A DNA stretch of 64,000 bases from Fusarium oxysporum f. sp. lycopersici 4287 (lineage: Eukaryota; Ascomycota; Sordariomycetes; Hypocreales; Nectriaceae). The stretch is taken from assembly GCF_000149955.1 (NCBI RefSeq), contig NC_030991.1:2849571-2913570 (forward strand). The letters are read 5' to 3'. A program made the position numbers and the translations under genes. The notes beneath the pieces are model-generated. The model was not told the DNA's origin. It searched no databases and worked only from the letters and a program-made list of their open reading frames with translations. Shown one piece after another: positions 21,319-32,476 of this stretch (positions are counted from its first letter, which is position 1; every line of letters starts with the position of its first letter).

Positions 21319-23537
21319 TGTGCGTTAGTGAGCATCTGCCAACGAAGGTAGGGATGGAATGTGCTGGTTTGTCGATTCTATGGTGTTGATCGTTTTCGGC
21401 GTGGCAAACATCCATAACAAGACAGTGAAGCTAGAATCTTCGCTTCTTATATACGACTGACATCCTTTATACCAGATGTATTACAGCAGTCAGAGACCCC
21501 AGCACACAATATGCATGTCCCCCAGTCATGTCGCTCCCTCGGCGTCTAATGACTGGGATCATTATGATATGTTTGGCCGTCAGATACGGCTGGCGGCTTC
21601 TGTCACATTTGCAGCGCAGTATCTGAAGTGAGATGAGAAGGGAGTCTCTACAGCAGTCCCTGGAATGAAGGGCTTTCGTTACATTAACCTACATCCGTCG
21701 GACAGGAGAGTGAATCAATTATCGAGAATCTCATCTTGCGCTGATATCGGTTAGTTAAACTGTACTTTTCATCATGGAGCAGTGATCAAGCCCTTGTGGT
21801 TCTGATAGCAGACAGCTGTAGCTTACATGGCATGTCATATTCTGCACTGGGATGGCCATGATGCGGCTGAAGAACATGGTCATCGGCTTCGAGACCCGGA
21901 ATGTGCGTCCCCTGAACGTCGCAATAGCAGTTCGCCAATAGCAACATCCGTAACCATGTGAATTATGGCGGTGAGGCTCTATATCCCTATCGAAACAATT
22001 GTTAGGTGTTCATACAAGGGACAACGCAGCATGTGATAATGCAAGCCACACTCAGCCGAAACGTATCAGAATAACCCAGACCAAAGAGAGGGTTGAAAAC
22101 ATTTTTTTTCCCTAGCAGCTTGGAGAAGTTACCTGCAGATCAGGGTTTCGAAGCGGCAGGAAAACCATAAATGATGGTAGTGCTCGTTCCTAGCCGTCTC
22201 CAGTTTCCCTGTAATAGAGGCGAGAATTTGATGTGTCACTTAGCTAACAGGTTGTCGCGTGTGGCTTTTCTACAATGACACTATTAATATCATGAAAGCT
22301 TGTTCTGTCGCGAGTAAAATGTAAACGACAGTAGAAAGGGAAATGATGGACGTGCAGGGGAAAGTAATAAGGGAACGTGTCGAACGGCGCTTAATCTGCA
22401 CCCTCGTCTCAGCTTCTAGGATGTCGAGTTAGGTTTGATATACGCATTGAGTGCTAATGCCGTCCACGAAGTCGTATCGACAGCTCCTCAAATTCTTTTT
22501 GAGGCTCTAAATTTAGGGTTGTTTTTGCCAACGGGTAGGCATTTCGGCCCACGTCTCACTTACTTTCTGGGATACCCCGCATACCCTGAGCCAGTTAGAC
22601 TAATACTATCAAATATACTTCCTACTGCTAAAATAGCAGTCTAAGACTTAGGTACCTCTGGTTATACAAGTTACAGGTTGTAACCTTGATTGTTACTGCT
22701 ATACTTCCTTGAGGCTGTTATGCGTTGCATATCGATTGGCAGTCAATGGCCTTTCATTCGATTGACAAGTCGGCTATTGATACTAATTTCGCTCCAACTT
22801 CGGAGTTGTTCAAGGTTATTTAACGTGGTACCTCATGTTTTCTTTCCTAAGGACTTGAAAACAGGCCCCGGTATCGCTCTCTTCTGATACCTGCCCTCAA
22901 GGCCTGCGGCCCATGCCCTGTGGACATCCCTCGAGAAATAATTTCGTCTGGTCCGATGCATCAGGTCTCTCTTCTGACGAATTTAACGACATTCGTAGAT
23001 GGATTCCCTTGGGTAAATGACGACAGAACCGAAATTAGTTCTCCGAGGAAAACCATAAGGAATGAGAGAAGTAAAACATCTTCTAGTACTGTCTCTGCGT
23101 TACCATGTGTTGGTGCTATGTGGGTAAGCTCTGCTTCATCCATCAGGCAACGGAGTTGGTGAAGGAATTGGCGAGCTATGAGATAGTTTCAACAGAGCAT
23201 TGTTCGGTCGAGACGGCTCAGCCTGGACGAGCGCCCGGCAACACACTACTAGTAAAGAATGCACTTTGATTAGAAATCAAGGAGAGGGTCGGAACTAAGC
23301 TAGAAGTGTTACAGTGTGGCAGCATAGAAGGCTCAGACGGGCGTGCTGATATCGGTAGTGTTGGACGCGATCAACGACATTATCCCTCGAGCCCAGCCGT
23401 GACCTGTCGCCAAGAGGTAATAGACCGATAACCTGACCCAACTACGACTGATGTGCACGTATTGGCGTAACCAGAAGCCGGCGACGAGAAGGAGAGGTAG
23501 CTGACCTGGGCCAAAAGACCAGATAAGCGACGAAGTA
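21319..23537. other. Intergenic, no supported gene
   Basis: More than 2 kb holds only short, overlapping frames without motifs (for example 22435-22644 and 22690-22887). The composition is moderately AT-rich. I see no tRNA, no terminal inverted repeats with target duplications and no tandem array. It probably contains the promoters of the disrupted gene ending at 21318 and downstream DNA of the C2H2 gene at 23538. Confidence 0.45.
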
Positions 23538-24398
23538 CTATCGCCATGGGATGAAGAAGGAGAAGAGATAATTCTGAAGTGCCTTGATGCACTTTATCCA
23601 GCCTGTTCCTGAAACCATCAAACTCTGATCGACAACATGCTCGACTAGAGCGCGTAGACACGCGTTATACAGCATTGCCTGCGCGTCCTCCATTTCCAAT
23701 CCGCTCTGAGCCTGAAAATATTCTGTGATATATTTCCCACCGTGGGCCTTCCAAAAGTCTCGAGCTTGCAATACCGTCATCTCGTTAGTGTCCAAGTATG
23801 CTGAAGGACAGGATTGTGTTTCACGAAAGACCAGCTTGTATATGTGCTCCCAGCGTCGCTTGGTGGGCCATTGATGGTAGTCTCTCTTTTTCGGCGTGCT
23901 TTTCAATCCCCTTTGCTGGTAATCGTTGATGCCGTCTGGAATCATGAGGGGCTCAGTTTTGCATTTTTGCTTGATGATGTGGGTATCGCATTCTGCCACC
24001 GTTTCAAAGGTCTTTGAGCATCTTGGACAATATGGTGGCTGCTTGTGATGGCGTTGCATGTGCCTGATCACGCTCTCAACCGAACGAAGATCATGACGTG
24101 CAAGACATTTTCGATATTTCTCTGGATTTGAAGCATAGAAGGGGCATTTGAAGTGATCGAGTTCGTCAGGTGGCGCAGAGGACCGTGTAGCTTTTGAAAA
24201 GTGTTGAAAGGCTTGGGATGAAATATGCTTCACGGCATCTTCAATCTTTTCATTGGTATAAAAGGCGGAGTCCCTAAGTTGACCCTCACAACAAGACTCA
24301 TCTCCTGGAATGTCATCTTCCGAGCTAGAATAGCCGTCACTGGAACGCATAGATTCCTGAAACCTTGAGGTTGAGTTTTCGGAATTGAGACCAGGCAT
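23538..24398 (-). CDS. C2H2-type zinc finger protein (fungal lineage-specific family)
   Basis: 286 residues, single exon, ATG at 24396-24398. After an acidic Ser-rich N-terminus (SSDGYSSSEDDIPGDESCCE) comes the cysteine/histidine block of a fungal family: FKCPFYASNPEKYRKC, then VIRHMQRHHKQPPYCPRCSK and VAECDTHIIKQKC. These contain CxxC and spaced His pairs suited to binding zinc. The motif KRRWEHIYKLVFRET follows, a conserved RW-x2-I-x2-L-x-F block that I associate with this family and that recurs in the composite gene at 61680-63096. The family is presumed nuclear, with DNA or protein binding unproven. The last 20 residues (KALQNYLFSFFIPWR) look unlike the rest, so an unrecognised intron near 23600 or a truncated C-terminus is possible. 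Confidence 0.75.
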   Translation of the reverse strand: MPGLNSENSTSRFQESMRSSDGYSSSEDDIPGDESCCEGQLRDSAFYTNEKIEDAVKHISSQAFQHFSKATRSSAPPDELDHFKCPFYASNPEKYRKCLARHDLRSVESVIRHMQRHHKQPPYCPRCSKTFETVAECDTHIIKQKCKTEPLMIPDGINDYQQRGLKSTPKKRDYHQWPTKRRWEHIYKLVFRETQSCPSAYLDTNEMTVLQARDFWKAHGGKYITEYFQAQSGLEMEDAQAMLYNACLRALVEHVVDQSLMVSGTGWIKCIKALQNYLFSFFIPWR

Positions 24399-24455
24399 GT
24401 CCGTAACGAGAGATGATGCGGGGTATTGGAGTGTGAAAGATACGGAGCCGGCCTC

Positions 24456-24482
24456 AAAAAAAAAACCCCCCCCAAAAAAAAA
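24456..24482. repeat. Homopolymer runs A10-C8-A9
   Basis: Three abutting homopolymers lie about 60 bp upstream of the C2H2 gene start. This may be real simple sequence in the promoter. The lengths may also be wrong, since long homopolymers are error-prone in many sequencing chemistries. Confidence 0.8.
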
Positions 24483-24778
24483 GACACTGTAATCTTAGCG
24501 TTTGCGTCAGCGGATCAATGTTCTCCCAGAACAACGTAAGATAAGCCATTTGTTGGAATTTTTGACATGTAATAAGGCATAAAAGGAGGCACACCGTATC
24601 CTGGTTGCGTGTCGCGTGGCGTTAATCTGCCTCGTACACAAAAGCGGGGAATGCGGCTCAACTAACACGGCTGTCCGTTAGTCCAGATGGGGAGGGTATT
24701 TAACCAGCAGTGAAATTTAGTGATAGGCGGCGGCTGATTACCTGAGGTACTTTCTTTACGTGCACAGAACTTGAATCA

Positions 24779-26684
24779 ATGCTAGCCATGAGCCTTCTCA
24801 AAATGCCCGTCGAGATTGTTTCTCTCCTCGTTGAGCTCCTCGATGCTGAAGATGTGTTTAACATGGCCCTGACTTGCAAATATTTGAGCTACATTCCTTA
24901 CGATAGAAGAATGTGTCGTCTTGCACTCTTGGTTCGTGTCGCAGCCTCATGTCTTAGTGAGGTAGTCCCCGCTAACAGCACCTCAGAAAGTACCATATTC
25001 TACAGAAGCTCAGGAGGCGCACTCTACCAAGAACTTCCCAAAAGCGTTCCGTAAACTTGCTAAGCGACGAATGGCTGTCCAGTCCGCGGAGCCATGGACA
25101 GTCGCCATCGTGGCTATGGCAGATCAGTTCATTTATACGAATGGTCACTTGTGCTACACTGTTAATAGCAAGCATCTCCGTGTACTCGACACCCTCCACA
25201 AGAAGCCTACATTTGAGTTAACAGTCGATGTCGCACTGCTCCTCAAGGCCGCAGTGAGGGACTACGATCCTCAAAGTTCGCATACATTTAAACCCCTTTA
25301 CTACGCGGAGGGCGTCGTATCATGTCTCGCCACTCAAGCTCTCGAAGACTCCACCACATGCAGCTGGCTCCTCATCTTCGAGCTAATAGAATCTCCCAGA
25401 TGGGTTGTTGTGCAAAGGCCAGATTCAGGCTATCCGTCCTTTGTGCGCAATGACAAGCATTACCTATTCTGGGGTTCAAAATCACATGCCAGACTCGATG
25501 GTAGCTCCAGATGGGGTATTCATTGCCTTAATCTCCAGACTCGCAAGTGGGCAGATTCGCAGCTGATTCTATGGGACCTTAACGGGGAAAATATTGGGTC
25601 TGACATCTGCTTTGAAATCTTCGATGGACAATTTTACTGCGTTTCGAATACGTTCAGAACAGAAGCCGACGATGGAATGCGTAATAACTTCTACCAAGCT
25701 TTGAGGTTCCCTGTAGATAGTGCAGTTCATGAAAAGTGCGACATACCTCCAATGCGCAACCTCTGGCGTCTCCATGACTCAGAGTGCACAGTGGACGAGC
25801 GTTGGACGTCGTTGCAGCTCACCAAAGACGAGAAAACAGGCAATCTCCTCATCGTTGAGACTCGAAAGGAGTGGTTCCCGGGAAATGCAGGCAGCCAGAG
25901 GACGTGCTACAGAAAGGAGCTTCAGTTCGAAACACAAGCAAAAGTTCCTCGCCCAGAGCATTCTCTACACACTCCGCTCGAGTCGGCCATGGGTAGCCTC
26001 GAAGAGGCGGAATGGAGAAGCGAGGATCATATTGAAGAACGGTCAAGTGAGAAGATCCACATCGGTGATGGCCCATCTGATGCCACAGCATACACCCTCC
26101 AAGAATGCTTTGTGCGTTCATACAATACATCGTGCAATGCTTTCGTCGACCTTGTTTATGAAGGTGACAACCCTGACTCGGGGTTGCAACTCAGAGTACA
26201 GCCCTTGAAACAAGAGACATCAGTCAGAATGTGGCCACGAGACCAGGAAGCATGCCACCCCCATAACGACTTGGCTCAGCTCCAAGGTGCTGTCAGCCCC
26301 ATCCAGCCGATCAGAGAAATCGAGTGGTTCATGGACGAGCGAATCTTAGTATATTCACCAACTCATATGGCATCTAGACAATTGAGGCCCGTCATTCTCA
26401 TCTCATTCGATCCAGAGCTTGTTCTTCCAGGCTTTCCCAATTATCTAGCACAAATTCAAGATTCAAACGACCATTCCGATGCCGCTCCCCTTCTGGAAAC
26501 CAGTGGCGGACCAAATGGGATATCATGGTCATCGAACCAGGATATCGACGAGCTTGTCTCGCCAGGAGAAGGTGATCCAAAGGCATGTGCCAGCTTTGTC
26601 AGATCACGCCCTTCACTTTATCAGACGATGAGTATGGGTAATGGCGATGCACATGGCTTTGATCTCTCATACCCACGTCTTTAA
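24779..26684 (+). CDS. F-box protein
   Basis: Predicted exons are 24779-24931 and 24987-26684, giving about 616 residues. The intron (55 nt) has a weak donor GTTCGT but a good CTAAC branch site and ends CCTCAG. It removes an in-frame TAG at 24963 and joins CRLALL to KVPYSTEAQEAHSTKNF, matching the usual layout of this family. Residues 4-40 form an F-box (MSLLKMPVEIVSLLVELLDA, then EDVFNMALTCKYLS), which recruits substrates to SCF ubiquitin ligases through Skp1. After the AFRKLAKRRMAV block comes a long region with Trp- and Cys-rich strands that could fold as a beta-rich substrate-binding domain. The substrate is unknown. The alternative start is the second ATG at 24788. Confidence 0.8.
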
Positions 26685-27459
26685 TGATGAAACTGTGGGT
26701 GTTATTGCGGCCTCAAGCCTTTTGGATGACATCAAGACCTTCAAAAGCCTTACTAAGGCTTGTCATGGAAGTAGCGTAGTTCTCTTAAAATTGGTAGGTA
26801 TAAAAAAACTGTAATTAATACAGAGTGTTATTGCTAGGTGATATCCTGCTTTGCTTCAACGGTCCCATCAGGCCGGCCAGGCTTGGAAGAACTCAAAACC
26901 TTCTAACACTTTATTTTCTTTAGACTGATCTCTGTGAGTTTTCGAACTCGGGGCACATATTGAAGAACCAAATCGATGTGGATGTATTCCTGAGCATTCA
27001 ACAATGGCTCAGTACTTAGAACAACACACTATCATGTCACATCTGAGGCATACTATTGGAAGTAAGTTAAGTTATCAACGAACGCCGAGTTGAGAAATGC
27101 AATGCAGGTGCTTGGAGCATACTGAGGTGAATGAAGATCCGTTGCTTGCGTAGGACCCCTTGCAGAGAACTTACAGACAGTGGCACAGCGCGCCATCATT
27201 TACCACAGCACCGCCTAGCATTCCCGGCCGGACAATTTACTGTGCCCCGACTATTAATTTAGTGCACGGGGACTCAGTATACTTTCGAGGGCTAGCAAGA
27301 CTTGAAGCTTCAAATTAAAATACAAAGAAGATGTGACATTCTGATTTTGATCACAATACTATTGCTGCTGGGGGTTTGCAACGACGAGAAAATTGGTAGA
27401 GAGTGGTAGAAAAAAGTGAAATACAGTCTGGCGCGCTCATCGCCGTCCCAAGGGACGTC
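26685..27459. other. Intergenic between convergent genes
   Basis: This is the 3' side of the F-box gene and the 3' side of the minus-strand gene at 27460. No open frame of note, no repeat and no RNA gene were seen. It contains AT-rich stretches (26790-26830 and 27240-27420) that could hold polyadenylation signals. Confidence 0.5.
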
Positions 27460-28365
27460 CTAGATCATCTCATTTCGGTTCAAGCTGGTTGACAAGTGCT
27501 TGTTACGCGAATCAGTGGGTGACCGCAAAGCGTCTGAGTTGAATGACACTGGTGGAGGGGACTTCATCTGTCCGGTCATGGAAATGCTCTCGTAGGGAGC
27601 CTCGAAGGGAGGAGATCGGACATACTCCTTTCGACTGCGGCTGGCAGATCGAAGTCGCTCAGTGGCCTTGTGAATGCGGCCTGAGATACTGCTGCTATCT
27701 CGGATGCTTCGACCCCAGTTGTGGCTCTTGTGGGTAGCTGCCGGAGGGCTGGCCTCTGAAGCCTGATCATTGCCAGACGACAAATCGTCGTCCATGACGA
27801 TCTCGATCATACCCGATGCAACAGCACCCGCCTGTTGATGTCGCTGGGCGTGTTGAATAGGGGCAGGAAGCGGCGGAGGTGGCGAAGCCAAGTGCCTGAG
27901 TTCCTTAAGAACTGGAGGTGCCGGAGGAGGGGGAGGGGGCATAGGATCCTCGTGAGAGCGCCGTCGCTCACCGGGAACAACTTCCTCAATGCGCTCAACG
28001 CTTTTTTTGCGTGCAAAACGTGCAGGGGGCTGGCCGGGCTTATCTGGAATAGGGGCAGACATGCTGCGAGGAATAGGAGGTCGTGTCGGTGACTGGTAAA
28101 CGGTCGATGGCAGCAGAGTGAGACTAGGCTCGGCGACGGGCTGCTCTCTCTCAGACGACTGTTGAGGTGAGGTTTCAGGAGAGTATCTTTGAGAGAAGCC
28201 GGCTGGAATAGCGGGAACGTCGGGTCTAGGGGTGCTTCCTGATAGATCATAGTTACCCTCGATGATAAGCCTTATGGCCTTTGGAGTTGCCGGACGTCCA
28301 ATCACAGGACCATTACGGGCGTACATGCTTCTTTGAGGTGGCTCAGTAGCACTGCGAGGAGGCAT
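27460..28365 (-). pseudogene. Proline-rich C-terminal part of the adjacent WD40-type gene
   Basis: An open minus-strand frame of 301 codons, ATG at 28363-28365, starts MPPRSATEPPQRSMYARNGP. It contains GRPATPKAIRLIIEGNYDLS and SLTLLPSTVYQSPTRPPIPR, a run MPPPPPPAPP and many SP/TP sites, and ends LNRNEMI. Its disordered, proline-rich character and the ATPKA-R-LIIE block resemble the C-terminal tail that I remember in fungal homologues of the neighbouring WD40 protein. Its position directly downstream on the same strand agrees. I therefore read it as the displaced tail of that gene. It could equally have become an independent small gene using its own ATG. There is no conserved enzymatic domain. 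Confidence 0.6.
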
Positions 28366-28565
28366 TTTCAGTCATTTATAATTGACTCTACGACGCAACA
28401 GATCCAAACCAAGCAGTTGACATAGACAAGAGCGATACAGTCGGGTCCAACTCGAATTCAACCACGAAGAGTCGCAAAAGATAAGCATCCTCTTGTAAAG
28501 ATCCCGAAGAAGCGTGAGGCAGATGGGGATTTGCCAAAATCTACAACGATGACACGGAAAATTAA

Positions 28566-31500
28566 CTAAGCACTCCAGAGTTCGAGGAGGCCTCTGCCAT
28601 TAACAGAGACAGATCCGTCAAAGTTTGCGGCTTCAGAGTTAGCCCTGTGTCTGTGCTCCGAGACATCCTGCTTAATCGATGCTGGTGAGTTAAGACCCCG
28701 GCTACCGCTACGGCTATGCTTGTTTCAGAACTCCTCTTGCGCACCCATGGCTGCTCTATAGTCCTCCTCATCCTCAGAGCCCTGGTATTAGTGGATGGCA
28801 GCACTCAGAGGCAAGGCTGAAGAAGGAGAACACTGTACAGAGTCCTCTCTGCCTTGACTGCGGCCACGGAATGTAAGGGCTGGCGGGCGAGAGCGACCTG
28901 CTGGGCTCCTGCGACGGCTTCCACGGCTTCAATTTCGACTCTTTGGCTTCACAGTTGATTCACTGACCTTGCGTACCGTGTTTGGCTCGCCGACCTGGCC
29001 ATGTCGCGGAGTGCTTAAGTTCAGCAAGTCCTCTGAAGACATGGGAATCGGGAAAGTAGGTGATGGCTTCGTTTTGGACCAATTGCGAGCGCTTACACGA
29101 TCACGTTCTTCAGAAGGTTCACGAGAGCGAACTACTCGCTCTCGGCTTCCAGGACGACAGCGTGAATCATCCCGAGTTCTCGACTGGCTACGTTGGCGGC
29201 TGCGCTGTCTCTTGGAGTAGTGGTTGGCTGCATCCAGGCTGTGGATGTAATCTTCTCAGTTTCTCACAGCTTGGTGACGAATATGTCGTCCTGCGCTCGA
29301 TGCGGAAGTGACAGAACTCGTCACAGAGGCAGGGCCTCTGCGACGGCTTGGCCAGTGGTAGCGGGTAGAAGATGTAACAGACTGCTCTGGAGAGGTAACG
29401 TCTTCGTGGGCGTGTCCAGGCTGTAGCTGCAAATTCAACCCCACAGTAATGCGGTCGCGAGAACCTTTGCGATGGCTACGCGACGCTTGCTGCATCTTCA
29501 ACATGGTAGCATGATCAGGGGGTGGTGGGAAATCTTTTTCACTTGGTTGGACGACGCGTTGAGCATGCTCCCGCATCATCATCGGGCTTGCAGTGGCAGC
29601 ACGTTGCAATGCGGTACCCATCGTCATGTTGTCATTGCCAGACGGTGTTCGAGCATGACCAGATCGAGGCGCATAGTCATAAGGAACGGCAGAGAGCTCA
29701 GCCGATCGCAGTGCATCTCGGTTGAGCTCTGATGGAATCTCACCAATGGACGGCAAACGGCCACGTCCTCGAGCAGAGACCGGGGTATTGAATCTGCTAT
29801 TGTTTGAAGGGCGGAGGAAGGCTGTCGTGGCCTCATTGTTAGAGGCATGCGAGAAGGCGGGTGAACCGGCTGAGTCAGCGATAGGAGTAACACCGGCAGC
29901 AATAGGAGCTTGGCCACCGACATCTGCAAAGAACTTAGACTTCTGAGTTTGATCACCAAACGAGGTGATCAGCTTGAGTGCAGACGTCTTTGCGATGCTG
30001 CGTTGGGGCCCACGTTGAACGCCGGGAGGTGAGAGAGGCGGGCTTAAGACCTCAGGAATACTAGGAGTCATAGCCTGGAAGTTAAGTTGCGAAGCTGATG
30101 GAGAAGTCCAAGGCTCAGTAGACTCCTGGTCGGTGCAAGCAAAGCATCGGGTTGCCAGCTGCTGTTGACCATGTTGAACCGCCCACTCTCCCCATTTCTT
30201 GATAATGGCAGCTTGGCGTTCCCAAACACTAGGGGTTGAGAGGCATGTGAGGATCAGTGCCTCCATGTAACGCTTGTGAGAGATATAAACCTCAATAGCG
30301 TCATTGTGATCACCCATGCCAAGCATAATAGTAACTGCTGTGTGCACGTCGCCAGCCTCAAGCAGGCGCTGGACGTATGTATGGCCAAGCTTCTGTTGTG
30401 AGGTATGGCCGCCGATTCCACTCAAAGCCAACAACATCCAGTTAGAAGAAGTCATGTTCTCGAAGTTAGCGCTCATGATATTAAGATCAATATCGCCAAG
30501 CCATTTGGCTAAAAGAATACGACTGGCAGATCCTTGGGGGTGTCTGCTCATCTCATCCCTAATCAGATCTTCAACCTCTTTGTTCCATCCGAAGATGGTG
30601 TTGAGCATTTGACGGCGCAGATCATCATTGGTGAGACGAGCACTGTTGGCACCCATAGCATGCTTGTAAGGAATATCGCTAAGACATGCCCGAGTAAACT
30701 TGAATAGGTCGTGAACTTTGTTGTCGTCAGGGCTACGGGGAACTTCATTGCGTAGGCGAGAAGGTCTTCTTCGTGATCGGCTTGAGACCATGGAAGGAAC
30801 ATTTGTAGTGCCAAGGGAGCATCCCATGGAATAAGTGTCTAAATCTCTCGTGTTACCATGAGCACTGTTGCCAATAGTTGATGGCCTGATCGAGGTTCCA
30901 GCCGAGATATAGGTGTTTTCTGACAGTGCTCTTGACCTCATGGATCCGGGGTAACGGCCAGGGGTTTGAGACGACCCAGCTGAGGATTTCGATAAGGATG
31001 GAAGTCCACTCCAGCTTGAGACAGGGCTAGCTGATTCGTAAGGCTCATTACCAGAGTCGTAAGCTTGGCGTCGAGTCAGGCGAGTAAATAGCGATCGGTG
31101 ATCTTCCTCACTCTCGGAAATATTCATATACAGGGGAATAGAGCTCGTCTCAGACTCGGAGGCGATAGTGGTAGCCGAGGTCGCTGATCGATCACCAGTT
31201 TCTTCTGAGACTGGAGGCGAGGGTGGCAATAGGTTTGCTGGGTGTTGGACATTGGCGACCATGATGGCCGGGGAGTTCAGGTCGAACTGCTGCACAGTGT
31301 TATTGGGGCCAAGGGTGAACAACGTGGCACCGGGGCCATATACGGCGAGGCCGCGAACAAGATCAAGAGTTGGGATGGGATCATGAGTGACATGCTTTGT
31401 CCTAACATCCCATGACTGTGTTTGCCTGTGAACGTGTTAGTTGATAATAGGGGTCATGTAGGTAAGCGCGCGAGTAGCCTGGAGCGGTTTATGGCGGTCG

Positions 31501-32476
31501 CAAGCTGCTAACTTACGAGTCGGAATACTGAATGATACGACCATTCTTGGACCATCCCATCCAGTTGGGTCCTTCCACGGAGGTTTCAGCCTTCCTAAGG
31601 TTTCGAACTATTTTTGCAGGGTCGTCGGCGCTGTATGTCTTTGCCACACTCCAGACTCGCAAGACACCGTCATGCATCTGGACAGCAAGCATGTTCGACT
31701 TTTGCCGAGACGAAGCAGCATGCCACGCGAGATTGATGATGGGTGATGGCCCTCTGGACGTGGTGAGGTTGTGAAAGATGGTGAAGCGTGGCTGCAGGGT
31801 CGCAACAAATAGAGAGCCATTCTGGTAACTATCATCGTGTTAGTGAGGCTTGAATTGCAGATGCAGGAGAAACTCACCCGATAGCAAATGTTCGACAATC
31901 AGCTGATGGTGCCAATGCAGTCACGGCAATTTGGCCAATAGTCCCCGAAGAAATATGTTCAGATGTTGAAGGCTCAAATATAATAATACTTCCTTTTGTA
32001 TTGCCTGCAAATGGTCAGTCAGGATCGTGAGGAACTCTTTCCAATAACTTACCGAAAGCCACCTTGCCATTTTTCATCCACGCTGCGACAGTTAAATGAT
32101 CGTAACAGGCAAACCGAGAGATCTCATCGCCTGTCATTAGATCCCACACAATTGCTGTTTGGCCAGCATCGTAACTAACAACGAAGCGGCCACCACCAGC
32201 CTCACTCTGGTTATCGACCGCCAACAATTGAACCTCATCAGCGTGCCGAGAAAACGTTCGTTCAATGGTGAGAGTATCATGATGACAGCAAACAACGGAT
32301 GAACCCTGGGCGTACAAGAACATAGACGCAGTGGCGGCGCAGGGGTCAAAGTACTTTAAATCGGTAACATGAGGTATCGTGGTGCTGTCTGGGACCTGCG
32401 TCGTCTTGCGCATTGTTGCAGGCCTTTTGCTGCTGAAACTTGTTGATACGGTGCGATTCCGCGACGAACCGGCCAT
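28566..32476 (-). pseudogene. WD40-repeat / alpha-solenoid protein gene, 3' half broken by stops
   Basis: Four exons splice cleanly: 32476-32053, 32004-31878, 31828-31517 and 31425-29256, each with GT..AG ends (GTAAGT, GTGAGT, GTAAGT donors). They give 1010 residues from MAGSSRNRTVSTSFSSKRPA. The N-terminal third has WD40-like strands (TAIVWDLMTGDEISRF, DGVLRVWSVAKTYS, QTQSWDVRTKHV). A Ser-rich linker is followed by a helical repeat region (RRQMLNTIFGWNKEVEDLIR, HTYVQRLLEAGDVHTAV). The frame meets TGA at 29256-29258, yet clear coding continues in the same frame (EDYIHSLDAANHYSKRQRSR). Further stops follow at 28929-28931, 28788-28790, 28725-28727 and 28566-28568. Either this copy is a pseudogene, or it now makes a C-terminally truncated protein. 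The family is a fungal WD-repeat protein of unknown role. Confidence 0.8.
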
